Of a stretch of 59,736 nucleotides of DNA, positions 1-8,664 are shown piece by piece. Source of the stretch: Rummeliibacillus sp. POC4 (GTDB lineage: Bacteria; Bacillota; Bacilli; Bacillales_A; Planococcaceae). Within the stretch, counting starts at the first letter, position 1. Every line of letters starts with the position of its first letter. The stretch spans positions 1-59,736 of the forward strand of contig NZ_QWUA01000023.1 of assembly GCF_003576525.1 (NCBI RefSeq), in the 5' to 3' direction. Both the position numbers and the translations under genes were made by a program. The notes beneath the pieces are model-generated. The model was not told the origin of the DNA. It searched no databases and was given only the letters and a program-made list of their open reading frames with translations.

Positions 1-176
1 TTTATACATATTTAGATTAAATCTATTATATTACCTACTAAGTTTGACTATTCTTCCTGGATATGTTTTTGTATGCGGATTATGTTTTTTAATTTTTCTA
101 ATTTTTACTGTTATATAATAGATAACTATGATAAAATAATTGTTAAATTTAAGTTTTAACTAAGGAGTGCTTACTA

Positions 177-1358
177 GTGAAAATCGAAAGATCAAAAAAA
201 ATGGCTATGTTTCCAAAAGCAATATTCGGAGATTTAAAAGCGGCCGCCAATCGTAAAGCAGCTTCTGGTACTAAGTTAATCGATTTAAGTCTCGGTAGCC
301 CAGACCTCCCCCCCGATGAAAAAGTACGTATGGAACTTTCTAATCAAGCAGCATTAGCAAGTTCTTACGGTTATACTTTGGGCGGAACGAAAAAATTCTA
401 CCAAGCTGTTGCAAATTATTATAAACGTCGTAGTAATGTAGATTTAGATCCCGAATCAGAAATTATTCAAACTATGGGTTCTCAAGAAGGTTTAGTTCAT
501 GTACCAATGGCCTTTTGTAACCCGGGAGATTATGTTTTAACAACAAATCCCGCCTATGTAGCCTATGATGCCGGTATTCACCTAGCAGAAGCAATTCCTT
601 ATTATATGCCTTTGTTAGAAGAAAATTCTTTTTTACCAGACTTTGATGCGATTCCAGTTGAAATTGCTGAAAAAGCAAAAATGATGATTTTAAATTTACC
701 TGGTAACCCTGTACCTGCAATGCCATCTGAAGTATTTTTCGCTAAAGTTGTAGCATTTGCAAGAAAATACAATATAATAGTACTTCACGACGCTGCATAC
801 TCAGAATTCTATTTTGATGGTGGCAAGCCTATGAGTTTCTTATCTACACCTGGCGCAAAAGAAGTTGGCATGGAAATCAATTCTCTTTCTAAAAGTTTTA
901 GTTTAGCAGGAGCACGTATTGCTTATATTGCTGGTAATGCTGAAATGATTTCGATTATACAAGAACTAAAATCGAACCTTGACTATGGTACTTACCAACC
1001 GATTCAAGATGCTGCATGTGTAGCTTTAGATCATGCTGAAGAAATCACTGACCGTTTACGTTCTGTGTTTACAAAACGTCACCATATTTTAGTCGAAGGT
1101 TTAGAGAGTATTGGTTGGAATGTTACACCATCAGAAGGTGGAATGTTTGTTTTTGCAAAATATCCTAATCAAGAGATGAACGACATCGATTTTGTATATC
1201 ATGCAATTGAAAAAACAGGCGTTGTAATGGTTCCAGGTTCAATATTTGGAGATGCCGGTAAAAATTATGTCCGTCTAGCATTAGTTCAAGAAGAATCTTT
1301 ACTTAAAGAGGCTGTAGAACGTCTGGGAAAGCTTTCAAAAGTTGAAGTTGGCGTATAA
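177..1358 (+). CDS. PLP-dependent class I/II aminotransferase (LL-diaminopimelate aminotransferase-like)
   Basis: A 393-aa fold-type I aminotransferase. The N-terminal substrate motif (SLGSPDLPPDE), the NLPGNPVPA motif near residue 180 and the PLP-lysine motif SLSKSFSLAGAR near residue 235 are all present. The family transfers an amino group between an amino acid and a 2-oxoacid in the cytoplasm; the closest recognisable subgroup is LL-DAP/aspartate aminotransferase-like proteins of Bacillales, but the substrate cannot be read from sequence. The start is GTG at 177 with AAGGAG ten bases upstream, and a TATAAT box lies at 114-119. It is a single gene, closed by a terminator and convergent with the symporter genes. 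Confidence 0.85.
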   Translation: MKIERSKKMAMFPKAIFGDLKAAANRKAASGTKLIDLSLGSPDLPPDEKVRMELSNQAALASSYGYTLGGTKKFYQAVANYYKRRSNVDLDPESEIIQTMGSQEGLVHVPMAFCNPGDYVLTTNPAYVAYDAGIHLAEAIPYYMPLLEENSFLPDFDAIPVEIAEKAKMMILNLPGNPVPAMPSEVFFAKVVAFARKYNIIVLHDAAYSEFYFDGGKPMSFLSTPGAKEVGMEINSLSKSFSLAGARIAYIAGNAEMISIIQELKSNLDYGTYQPIQDAACVALDHAEEITDRLRSVFTKRHHILVEGLESIGWNVTPSEGGMFVFAKYPNQEMNDIDFVYHAIEKTGVVMVPGSIFGDAGKNYVRLALVQEESLLKEAVERLGKLSKVEVGV

Positions 1359-1375
1359 ATTTTGAGTTATATTTC

Positions 1376-1416
1376 AAAGTTCAAATTTGTTTCTTGACAA
1401 GTTTGAACTTTTTTGT
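1376..1416 (+). terminator. Rho-independent terminator of the aminotransferase gene
   Basis: Inverted repeat AAGTTCAAA (1377-1385) / TTTGAACTT (1402-1410) followed by TTTT. Confidence 0.8.
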
Positions 1417-1475
1417 TGTTTAAGCTTAACCAGTGGAGCTTTTCATTAACTAAAACCCCAATACTTTGATTCCAT

Positions 1476-1503
1476 AAAAAAAGGGGGTAAACTGCTCCCC
1501 CTC
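1476..1503 (-). terminator. Terminator of the symporter operon
   Basis: On the minus strand a GGGGG/CCCCC stem (1497-1501 with 1483-1487) is followed by seven T, directly after the stop codon of the large symporter subunit. Confidence 0.85.
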
Positions 1504-3180
1504 TTAATTCTTTATATCCTTCGATGAGCCTTCATTTAAATAAACTTCACCGTCTTTATAAATCATCTGTTCTGGATAGCGTAGGTTTATAACCGCGTCC
1601 TGAAGTTCTTGTGAAGGTGCACGTGTTGAGAGTGACACAATTATATTAGTAGCGAAGGCAGCTATCGCCCCGAAAATACCAGCGCCTGTATCGATAATGC
1701 CTAATATCGTAAAGCCACCATACTTTGCACTAAAAATGTAAAGAAGTGTCACAGCTAAACCGACAAGCATGCCAGCCATAGTTCCTTTTGCATTAGCCCG
1801 CTTCCACCAGACGCCTAATACGAGTGCAGGGAAGAAAGTACCGGTAGCAATTGCAAATGCCCATGCAACAATTTGGGTAATGGCACCAGGTGGGTTTAAT
1901 GCAATAAGACCAGCTAGTAGTGTTGCAACAACAATTGAAATACGACCTATAAGTAGACGTTTTCGTTCAGATGCTTGTGGATTGATAATGCGGTAATAAA
2001 TATCATGTGCAAACGACGAAGAAATAGAAATCATTAAGCCACCAGCTGTAGATAGTGCAGCTGCCATTGCACCTGCAGCCACTAGTCCAATAACAAAGAT
2101 ACCTAGATTTGCAATTTCAGGTGTAGCCATTACGACAATATCGTTAGCAATTGTAAGTTCAGCCCATTGAAGTATGCCATCACCATTCGTATCGGCTATC
2201 CCTAATTTTCCTGTATCAATCCATGATTGGGTCCACGAAGGTAATTCAGCAATCTTTTTACCAGCAACTTCCGTTAATAAAATAAAACGAGCAAAGGCTG
2301 CATAAGCTGGTGCACTAAAATATAAAAGTCCGATAAAAACTAATGCCCAAGCGCCTGACCAACGAGCCGCCTTCATAGTACCTACAGTATAAAAACGTAC
2401 AATAACATGTGGAAGTCCAGCTGTACCACACATTAATGTAAACATGAGTGCTAAAAACTGCCATTTAGTTCCATTTGTGAATGGTGCAAAATATTCAGAG
2501 ATTCCAAGTTCTCGGTCTAGTTCCCCCATTTTTGTTACAATTTCACCATAGGATATCCACGGTATAGGATTACTAGTTAATTGTAATGACATAAAAATAA
2601 CAGGTACTAAATATGCGATTATTAAAATAACGTATTGTGCAACTTGTGTCCAAGTAATGCCTTTCATCCCACCGAATGCAGCATAAAATGCAATTAACAC
2701 AACGCCGATCAGTGTTCCTATTTTAGCATCAATTTCAAAGAGACGTCCGATTACTACACCAGAACCTGATAGCTGCCCAATTGAATACGTGAAGCTTATA
2801 ATAATTGTACATATAGCAGCAATTTTTAGCGCTGCCTTACTATTAAAACGGTCTCCGATAAATTCAGGTACAGTAAAGCGACCAAATTTACGAAGCTGAG
2901 GTGCAAGTAATATTGTTAAAAATAAATAACCGCCAGTCCATCCCATAATATAGGCTAATCCATCATAGCCAAGTAACATGATAGTACCAGCCATTCCGAT
3001 AAAGGATGCTGCACTCATCCAGTCTGCCCCAATCGCCATCCCATTAAAAATAGGAGGTACTCCACGACCAGCAACATAAAAATCAGATGTTTGCTTAGCA
3101 GTATTAAATACCGCTATTCCAATATATAAAGCAAATGTACATAGTATAATCACCAGTGATACTAAAAATTGACTATCCAT
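1504..3180 (-). CDS. Sodium:solute symporter, large subunit (VC_2705 / ActP-like SSS family)
   Basis: A 558-aa membrane protein with about 13 hydrophobic segments and SSS-family signatures such as GADWMSAASFIGMAG near residue 50 and GQLSGSGVVIG near 135. It is the large subunit of the two-component symporters whose small partner is DUF4212; that small subunit is encoded just upstream. Acetate or another monocarboxylate is the usual guess, but the substrate is not proven. Residues 330-341 (DTNGDGILQWAE) form a canonical EF-hand calcium loop between predicted membrane segments. ATG start with GGAGG at good spacing; the gap from the small-subunit gene is 16 bp. Confidence 0.9.
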   Translation of the reverse strand: MDSQFLVSLVIILCTFALYIGIAVFNTAKQTSDFYVAGRGVPPIFNGMAIGADWMSAASFIGMAGTIMLLGYDGLAYIMGWTGGYLFLTILLAPQLRKFGRFTVPEFIGDRFNSKAALKIAAICTIIISFTYSIGQLSGSGVVIGRLFEIDAKIGTLIGVVLIAFYAAFGGMKGITWTQVAQYVILIIAYLVPVIFMSLQLTSNPIPWISYGEIVTKMGELDRELGISEYFAPFTNGTKWQFLALMFTLMCGTAGLPHVIVRFYTVGTMKAARWSGAWALVFIGLLYFSAPAYAAFARFILLTEVAGKKIAELPSWTQSWIDTGKLGIADTNGDGILQWAELTIANDIVVMATPEIANLGIFVIGLVAAGAMAAALSTAGGLMISISSSFAHDIYYRIINPQASERKRLLIGRISIVVATLLAGLIALNPPGAITQIVAWAFAIATGTFFPALVLGVWWKRANAKGTMAGMLVGLAVTLLYIFSAKYGGFTILGIIDTGAGIFGAIAAFATNIIVSLSTRAPSQELQDAVINLRYPEQMIYKDGEVYLNEGSSKDIKN

Positions 3181-3196
3181 ATTCAGCCTCCTTCCA

Positions 3197-3499
3197 TTAG
3201 TGATCTATCATGTTTTTTGAACCTATTTCTTTATTTCGTTCATCATCAATCCCATATTTTTTATCAATTTTGTCCCCGACAATCGCATTTACAAACAGTA
3301 AAACAATGAAAGTAAATAACGCTCCAAATGCCCCCATAAAATAGTGGAATGGGAATCCCAAAAACTGAATTTCAGTTAGTGAGTCTGCAAACGCTACCAT
3401 AACATAAGACACAAGAAACCAAAGAGCAAAATAAACAAACATGTACCTATTTTTCTCACGGAAATAAGCATCAGCAACTTCTTTATCAATCTTTTTCAT
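3197..3499 (-). CDS. Symporter small subunit (DUF4212 family)
   Basis: A 100-aa protein with two transmembrane helices, an N-terminal basic/aromatic motif (YFREKNRYM) and the sequence LGFPFHYFMGAFG, typical of DUF4212 small subunits that pair with the SSS large subunit encoded immediately downstream. The ATG at 3499 is preferred over the in-frame GTG three codons upstream, because AAAGGTGG sits five bases before the ATG and overlaps the GTG. Cotranscribed with the large subunit. Confidence 0.88.
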   Translation of the reverse strand: MKKIDKEVADAYFREKNRYMFVYFALWFLVSYVMVAFADSLTEIQFLGFPFHYFMGAFGALFTFIVLLFVNAIVGDKIDKKYGIDDERNKEIGSKNMIDH

Positions 3500-3520
3500 A
3501 CGGACCACCTTTCTATTAAT

Positions 3521-3697
3521 CTATCTCAAATCAAAAATAAATTGAAACGTTTCCTTTAAAGGAAGCGGTACCAGAATTATCTTGACTATCATTAAAATAA
3601 TTAGTGCAACCACAGGAAAGGTAAGAAAAATGAACCGTTTTTTTATTAGTGCATAGGTAAGACAAATACTAGTGAATAAGATAAGAAACAGAAGCAA
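3521..3697 (-). CDS. Small predicted membrane protein upstream of the symporter (unknown)
   Basis: The reading frame is open from 3811, but a perfect AGGAGG (3705-3710) lies seven bases before a TTG at 3697, so a 58-aa product is more plausible than the longer 96-aa frame. Translated from the TTG it has two hydrophobic segments separated by a short KKR loop, and ends LKETFQFIFDLR. It is separated from the DUF4212 gene by only 21 bp in the same orientation. I do not recognise a family. It may be an accessory subunit of the symporter or simply a cotranscribed small membrane protein. Confidence 0.5.
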   Translation of the reverse strand: MLLFLILFTSICLTYALIKKRFIFLTFPVVALIILMIVKIILVPLPLKETFQFIFDLR

Positions 3698-3901
3698 CAA
3701 AACACCTCCTATAATCTCAACGTCTTCTAATATATGTTGGAAATGATCAAGATAAAACGATAATAAAGTAAAAAATCCTAATCGATTGATTCTACAAAAT
3801 TTGATGCACATACTAAATCATACAAATATTTTTATAAGAACCTGCAAAATACAAACAAAGTTTCTCTTAAATTCCAATCTTTATCCATTCAACTTTTAAC
3901 A
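3698..3901. other. Gene-poor spacer upstream of the symporter operon
   Basis: AT-rich spacer between the small membrane ORF and the arg-operon terminator. No convincing gene seen; it presumably holds the symporter operon promoter, which I could not place confidently. Confidence 0.4.
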
Positions 3902-3960
3902 TAAAAAAGTACTTCCTATAATAGAAATGGTACCCGTTCCATTTCTTTATAAGAAGTACA
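3902..3960 (-). terminator. Terminator of the arg operon
   Basis: On the minus strand, a long imperfect hairpin (GTACTTC...GAAGTAC outer arms, AGAAATGG/CCATTTCT inner arms) ends in TTTTTT, 60 bp after argD. Confidence 0.8.
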
Positions 3961-4019
3961 ATTAAAAGAGGTTATTTGCATGTGAATGGCGATTCTCTGA
4001 GCGCTTTAATTCACAGATG

Positions 4020-5162
4020 TTATTTCACTGTTGTAGTTACAGGAATTGCTGCTTGTAATATTTCAACAGCCTGATCTATTTCATCATAACTTACTGTTAA
4101 TGGTGGAAGTAAGCGGACAACATCTTCTCCTGCAGGTACAAGTAGTAAACCATTTTTGTCAGTTATTTCAACCAATTTTGAAGAGCTATCACAAGTTATT
4201 CCGAGTAAGAGGCCCATCCCTCTTATTTCAACAGAAGCAGGTAACGCCGCTTGCAATTTTTCTTTAAAATATTGCGATTTATCTGTTACAGTTTTTAAAA
4301 ACGCTTTTGTGAAAATTTCCTCAATAACTGCTGTCGCAACTGCCATTGCTAATGGATTACCACCAAACGTAGTACCATGAGTACCCGGACCAAAGCTTTC
4401 ATATAATTCGGCGGTTCCTAACATAGCACCAATTGGAAAACCACCAGCTAAACCTTTTGCTAATGTTACAATATCAGGCTTTAATGCAGTCTGTTCATAA
4501 GCATAAGCTGTACCCGTACGACCAATTCCCGTTTGAACTTCATCGACGATACATAAAATTCCTTTTTCATCACAGATTTTTTGAATTGCTTGTGCGAATT
4601 CAGGTGTAATTACATGAACGCCACCTTCGCCTTGTACGACTTCTAACATAATAGCTGCTGTCTCATCGTCAACTTTTGCCAGTAAGCTATCTACATCATT
4701 AAATGGTATGTACTCAAATTTTTCGACAATAGGTCCAAAACCTTTGTGCACTTTTTCTTGACCAGTTGCAGACATGGAACCAAAAGTTCTACCATGAAAT
4801 GAATGTAAGCAAGTAATAATTTTATGCTTTCCAGTATGTTTTCTAGCTAATTTTATGGCTGCTTCATTTGCCTCCGTACCACTATTACAGAAGAAAGCAT
4901 GTGATAAATGTGTATCTTTGACTAATTTCTCTGCTAATTTCTCTTGATACTTATTTTCAAAGAGGTTAGAAGTGTGCCAAAGTAATTCACTTTGATGCTT
5001 AATCGTATCTACCAATATTGGATTTGCGTGTCCTAAGCTTAATACTGCGATTCCGCTTGTAAAGTCTAAATAGGATTTACCATTTTCATCCCAAACTGTT
5101 GTACCTTTACCCTTTACAATTTGAATTGGTCTAGTTTTATAATTGCCGAATAGTGCGCTCAT
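4020..5162 (-). CDS. argD: Acetylornithine aminotransferase
   Basis: A 380-aa class III aminotransferase that converts N-acetylglutamate semialdehyde to N-acetylornithine using glutamate, in the cytoplasm. Seen: FFCNSGTEANEAAIKLARK near residue 90, SFHGRTFGSM at 121-130, EVVQGEGG near 175, DEVQTGIGRTG near 207 and the PLP lysine in TLAKGLAGGFPIGAM (Lys236). Last gene of the argCJBD operon. Its ATG overlaps the argB stop (ATGA), indicating translational coupling. Length matches Bacillus ArgD (about 385 aa). Confidence 0.95.
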   Translation of the reverse strand: MSALFGNYKTRPIQIVKGKGTTVWDENGKSYLDFTSGIAVLSLGHANPILVDTIKHQSELLWHTSNLFENKYQEKLAEKLVKDTHLSHAFFCNSGTEANEAAIKLARKHTGKHKIITCLHSFHGRTFGSMSATGQEKVHKGFGPIVEKFEYIPFNDVDSLLAKVDDETAAIMLEVVQGEGGVHVITPEFAQAIQKICDEKGILCIVDEVQTGIGRTGTAYAYEQTALKPDIVTLAKGLAGGFPIGAMLGTAELYESFGPGTHGTTFGGNPLAMAVATAVIEEIFTKAFLKTVTDKSQYFKEKLQAALPASVEIRGMGLLLGITCDSSSKLVEITDKNGLLLVPAGEDVVRLLPPLTVSYDEIDQAVEILQAAIPVTTTVK

Positions 5163-5938
5163 AATAACACCCCTTCTTTTGTAATTTTAGTGCCTTGAAA
5201 CTTTTGATCGACGATATGTATAGCTGGAATTCCTTCTTCTAAACATGCAATCGCTGCTTGAACTTTCGGAATCATACCACCATATATATCCTTTGTTTCA
5301 ATCCAATTTCTAATAATCTCTGGGTTTACTTCTTGTTGAACCTCATTATTAATCCTAATGCCAGGTGTATCTGTTACTAACAATAATGCATCTGCTTTAA
5401 TCGCCAATGCTATATCGCTAGCTACTGTATCTCCATTTATATTTAGTGGAATCCCATCTTTTGTGGCACCAAAACAAGCAATGACTGGTACTTTACCTGC
5501 ATCAAAATATTGTTGAATCGTAGACAAATGTACTTTTTGAATTTCACCAACATAGCCATAAACTGATTGATCAAGAAAATCGCTCTCAAAAATAGAACTA
5601 TCTATGCCATTTAACCCAATGGATGAGATACCTGCAGAATTTAGCTGCTTTGTAAGGTAAGGATTTACTTCTTCGATAAGGGCATGTTGTACGATTTTGA
5701 CTGCCTCTTTAGATGTAAAACGAATTCCATTAACCTTCTTATATGCTATATTGTTTTTCTCTAAGCTAGCATTAATAGCAGGTCCACCACCATGTACTAT
5801 AACAACTTGATAGCCACTTTTTATATACTTTTGGACTTTCTCAAAAAATGAGCTGTTTAAGTCGCCTAGTATACTTCCACCAAGTTTTATCACTATAGTT
5901 TTATGATCTATATGTGGCATTGATTTGGACATAGTCAT
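5159..5938 (-). CDS. argB: Acetylglutamate kinase
   Basis: A 259-aa amino-acid kinase family member that phosphorylates N-acetylglutamate, step two of arginine synthesis. Motifs: VIKLGGSIL near residue 17, VHGGGPAIN near 49, NINGDTVASDIALAI near 170 and GGMIPKVQAA near 226. It overlaps the end of argJ by 38 nt. In-frame ATGs exist at codons 1 and 3; the first is used here because GGGGGTG lies upstream at tolerable distance. It overlaps argD by 4 nt. An ordinary Bacillus-type ArgB. Confidence 0.95.
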   Translation of the reverse strand: MTMSKSMPHIDHKTIVIKLGGSILGDLNSSFFEKVQKYIKSGYQVVIVHGGGPAINASLEKNNIAYKKVNGIRFTSKEAVKIVQHALIEEVNPYLTKQLNSAGISSIGLNGIDSSIFESDFLDQSVYGYVGEIQKVHLSTIQQYFDAGKVPVIACFGATKDGIPLNINGDTVASDIALAIKADALLLVTDTPGIRINNEVQQEVNPEIIRNWIETKDIYGGMIPKVQAAIACLEEGIPAIHIVDQKFQGTKITKEGVLL

Positions 5939-7127
5939 ACGTTAAATCACACCCCCATGCAGTTCCTTTACCTTCTCCAATTCCCATATCGACTAAAATT
6001 TTCACTTCATTTTGTTTTAAATATTCCGTTATTTCTTCTTCAGAAAATACAATTGGTTCTCCGGATTCCACAACAAGTGTTGAACCAATTTGAATTTTAA
6101 TATTTTCCGGTTTAACGGTCATTCCACTATATCCAACTGCGCAAATAACTCTTCCCCAGTTTGCATCACAACCAAAGACTGCTGTTTTAACTAGTGAAGA
6201 ACCAACTACAGTTTTTGCAATCTGTAATGCCTCTTTATCATCTTTTGCGCCTGATACATTTACTTCAATTAGTTTAGTTGCACCTTCTCCGTCTTTTGCA
6301 ATCATTTTAGATAGGTCTTCGCAGGCAGATTTAAAAGCTTCCGTAAAGACATTCCAATCCGGATGATCTGGTGTTAATTCATTATTTTCTGCCAATCCAT
6401 TTGCTAGGACAAGTACTGTATCGTTTGTAGATGTATCTCCATCAACTGTAATCGCATTAAATGTTTTTTCTGTAGTATCTGCTAATAGTGCTTGGAGAGT
6501 TTCATGACTAATATTGGCATCAGTTGTGATATACGCTAGCATTGTTGCCATATTTGGTTTAATCATACCTGATCCTTTAGCAACTCCTGCAATAATTACC
6601 TCTTTATCATCAATTTTAATGCTGTAAGCAGTATGTTTTGTGACAGTATCCGTTGTTAAAATTGCTTGTGAAAAATCAAGTGCATCTTCCAATTCTGTAC
6701 CGGGGTTAATTGTTTCAATTCCCTTTTTCACAGTATCCATTGGCATTAATTCACCAATAACACCTGTTGAACATACACCTACCAAACTCTGTGGTATATT
6801 TAACTTTTCAGCTGTCAATTTCTGCATTGTATAAGCGTCTTCTGCACCTTGAGTACCAGTACATGCATTTGCGTTTCCAGAGTTAACGATGATTGCTTGC
6901 ATTTTACCAGTGCTGTGAACAATGTCTTTTGAAAGTAATAACGGAGCAGCCTTGATGACATTCGTTGTGAAAACACCTGCCACATTTGCTGGAACTTCAC
7001 TGACTAACAATGCCATATCTTTCTTTTTGTGTTTAAGGCCACAATGAATCCCTGCTGCTTTAAATCCTTTTGGTGAAATAATATTATGACTTGCACTTCT
7101 TTTTAATATATCTGTAACTGTCAACAT
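5901..7127 (-). CDS. argJ: Bifunctional glutamate N-acetyltransferase / amino-acid acetyltransferase
   Basis: A 408-aa ArgJ that recycles acetyl groups from N-acetylornithine to glutamate and usually also makes N-acetylglutamate from acetyl-CoA. The autoprocessing site is visible in KPNMATMLAYITTD (cleavage before Thr gives alpha and beta chains); other motifs are STGVIGE and the C-terminal DLTYDYVQINATYRS. ATG at 7127 is chosen: AAAGGGAGAG is five bases upstream, and this leaves an 11-bp gap after argC. No argA is seen, consistent with a cyclic pathway. Confidence 0.94.
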   Translation of the reverse strand: MLTVTDILKRSASHNIISPKGFKAAGIHCGLKHKKKDMALLVSEVPANVAGVFTTNVIKAAPLLLSKDIVHSTGKMQAIIVNSGNANACTGTQGAEDAYTMQKLTAEKLNIPQSLVGVCSTGVIGELMPMDTVKKGIETINPGTELEDALDFSQAILTTDTVTKHTAYSIKIDDKEVIIAGVAKGSGMIKPNMATMLAYITTDANISHETLQALLADTTEKTFNAITVDGDTSTNDTVLVLANGLAENNELTPDHPDWNVFTEAFKSACEDLSKMIAKDGEGATKLIEVNVSGAKDDKEALQIAKTVVGSSLVKTAVFGCDANWGRVICAVGYSGMTVKPENIKIQIGSTLVVESGEPIVFSEEEITEYLKQNEVKILVDMGIGEGKGTAWGCDLTYDYVQINATYRS

Positions 7128-7138
7128 ACTCTCTCCCT

Positions 7139-8173
7139 TTATATCCAAATTGGAATTTGTGTTAATCCTGTTGTAATCTCATAACCAAACATTACATTCA
7201 TATTCTGAATTGCTTGACCTGCTGCACCTTTTACTAAATTATCAATTACTGAGATAATAGTTGCCCTACCTGTACGTTCGTCTACATTTATATGTATATC
7301 GCAATAGTTTGTTCCGCGAACTTGGCTAGTATTTATTTTTGTAGTGTTTTCGATTACTCGTACAAATGGATGCTTTTCATATTTATTATAAAGACTGTTA
7401 TATAAATCTTCTTTTGTAACACCAACTTGTAAATTTGCATAGCTAGTTGCCATAATTCCACGATTCATAGGTACTAAATGTGTAGAAAAAGTGATTGGAT
7501 TATTTTTTTCAGCAAACATTGCCATAGCCTGTTCAATCTCTGGAATATGTTGATGCTGATTGATCTTGTATATTGATGTATTATCGTTTGTTTCACAAAA
7601 GTGGTTGTTGGCATTTGGTTTATTTCCAGCACCACTTATTCCACTTTTCGCATCTATTATTAAACTTTTAGAATCTATTAAGTTATCTTTCAGTAGTGGT
7701 AATAATGATAATAAGACTGCCGATGGATAACATCCTGGATTAGCAATTAAATTAGCATTTTCAATTTGTTTTTCATTCCATTCAGTAAGACCATAAACAC
7801 TTTTTTCAATAATATGCAAAGGAGCTGAAGGTAGCTTATACCATTTTTCATAATCTTCAGTGTTCTTGATTCGAAAATCCCCTGATAAATCGATTACTTT
7901 TACTTTTTCATTAAGTATTTCTGGAATTAACTTACTAGAAACTCCAGATGGCGTACTAGTAAAAATAACATCCAATTTTCGCAATGCTTCAGGTTCAATT
8001 TTTTGTAAGGGCTGATCAATTATTTTTCGGAGATGTGTATATTTATTCGAAAAAGGAATACCATCTTCTGATGACGAGAAAAGATGAATTGTTTCTACCT
8101 TCGAATGATTATACAAAAGCCTTAGTAATTCAAGACCACCATATCCTGTTGCTCCTATTATTCCAACCTGCAT
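7139..8173 (-). CDS. argC: N-acetyl-gamma-glutamyl-phosphate reductase
   Basis: A 344-aa NADPH-dependent reductase, step three of arginine synthesis. N-terminal Rossmann motif GIIGATGYGGLELLRLL, catalytic cysteine in ANPGCYPSA near residue 147, and the HLVPMNRGI motif. Start is the ATG at 8173 (MQVGIIGATG), with AGAGGTGA five bases upstream; an in-frame GTG three codons earlier lies inside that ribosome site. First gene of argCJBD, about 30 bp downstream of a strong promoter with an ARG-box-like site. Confidence 0.95.
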   Translation of the reverse strand: MQVGIIGATGYGGLELLRLLYNHSKVETIHLFSSSEDGIPFSNKYTHLRKIIDQPLQKIEPEALRKLDVIFTSTPSGVSSKLIPEILNEKVKVIDLSGDFRIKNTEDYEKWYKLPSAPLHIIEKSVYGLTEWNEKQIENANLIANPGCYPSAVLLSLLPLLKDNLIDSKSLIIDAKSGISGAGNKPNANNHFCETNDNTSIYKINQHQHIPEIEQAMAMFAEKNNPITFSTHLVPMNRGIMATSYANLQVGVTKEDLYNSLYNKYEKHPFVRVIENTTKINTSQVRGTNYCDIHINVDERTGRATIISVIDNLVKGAAGQAIQNMNVMFGYEITTGLTQIPIWI

Positions 8174-8202
8174 TGCGCTCACCTCTTGTATATGATGTTA
8201 TT

Positions 8203-8231
8203 ATTATATTGTTGGATATTTATAAAGTCAA
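8203..8231 (-). promoter_or_regulatory. SigA promoter of argCJBD
   Basis: On the minus strand TTGACT (8226-8231), 17-bp spacer, TATAAT (8203-8208): a near-consensus vegetative promoter. Confidence 0.85.
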
Positions 8232-8247
8232 CTGTATTTTTATTATT
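8231..8247 (-). promoter_or_regulatory. Putative ARG box (ArgR/AhrC operator)
   Basis: Minus-strand AATAATAAAAATACAGT shares the AATAAAAAT-CA core of the Bacillus ARG box (CATGAATAAAAATKCAAK), about 13 of 17 positions. It abuts the -35 element of the arg promoter, where an arginine-dependent repressor would block RNA polymerase. No argR gene is in the window. Confidence 0.65.
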
Positions 8248-8249
8248 TA

Positions 8250-8605
8250 TCAAATAATTTTAAATTAACGGACTTAAGCGTATTTTCTTATCGTTACAAA
8301 ACAAATCGATTTCAATTTAATATGCAAAAATTAATTTCATATTAATCGTGTATCTTAAATGTAAATATTAATCTTCCAATTTTTGGGTGTTTCAACTCCT
8401 GGATATTGAATTAGTTCCCTAAAATTGAAATTTCATAAAGAAAATTGAATACATATTCAAGAAGTCACTGACTAGAACGTAAATCTAAGAATAATGAATC
8501 AAACATAGATAATAGTAAGATACACAGTTAGCATCGTCAGGGCTATTTTCCTTGAAAGCTACAACGATATTTTCATTCTATATTAGCAACCACTTAAATT
8601 TTCTA
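8250..8605. other. Non-coding spacer upstream of argC
   Basis: About 350 bp of AT-rich sequence with no plausible ORF and no recognisable RNA. I see nothing specific in it. Confidence 0.5.
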
Positions 8606-8649
8606 ATTAAAAAAAGGCAAACTGACGTCCGAAGACGGCAATTTGCCTC
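8606..8649 (-). terminator. Terminator of the AI-2E family transporter gene
   Basis: Minus-strand hairpin AGGCAAATTGCCGTC / GACGTCAGTTTGCCT with a UUCG-type tetraloop, followed by seven T. Confidence 0.9.
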
Positions 8650-8664
8650 TTTGTATTTATTAGA

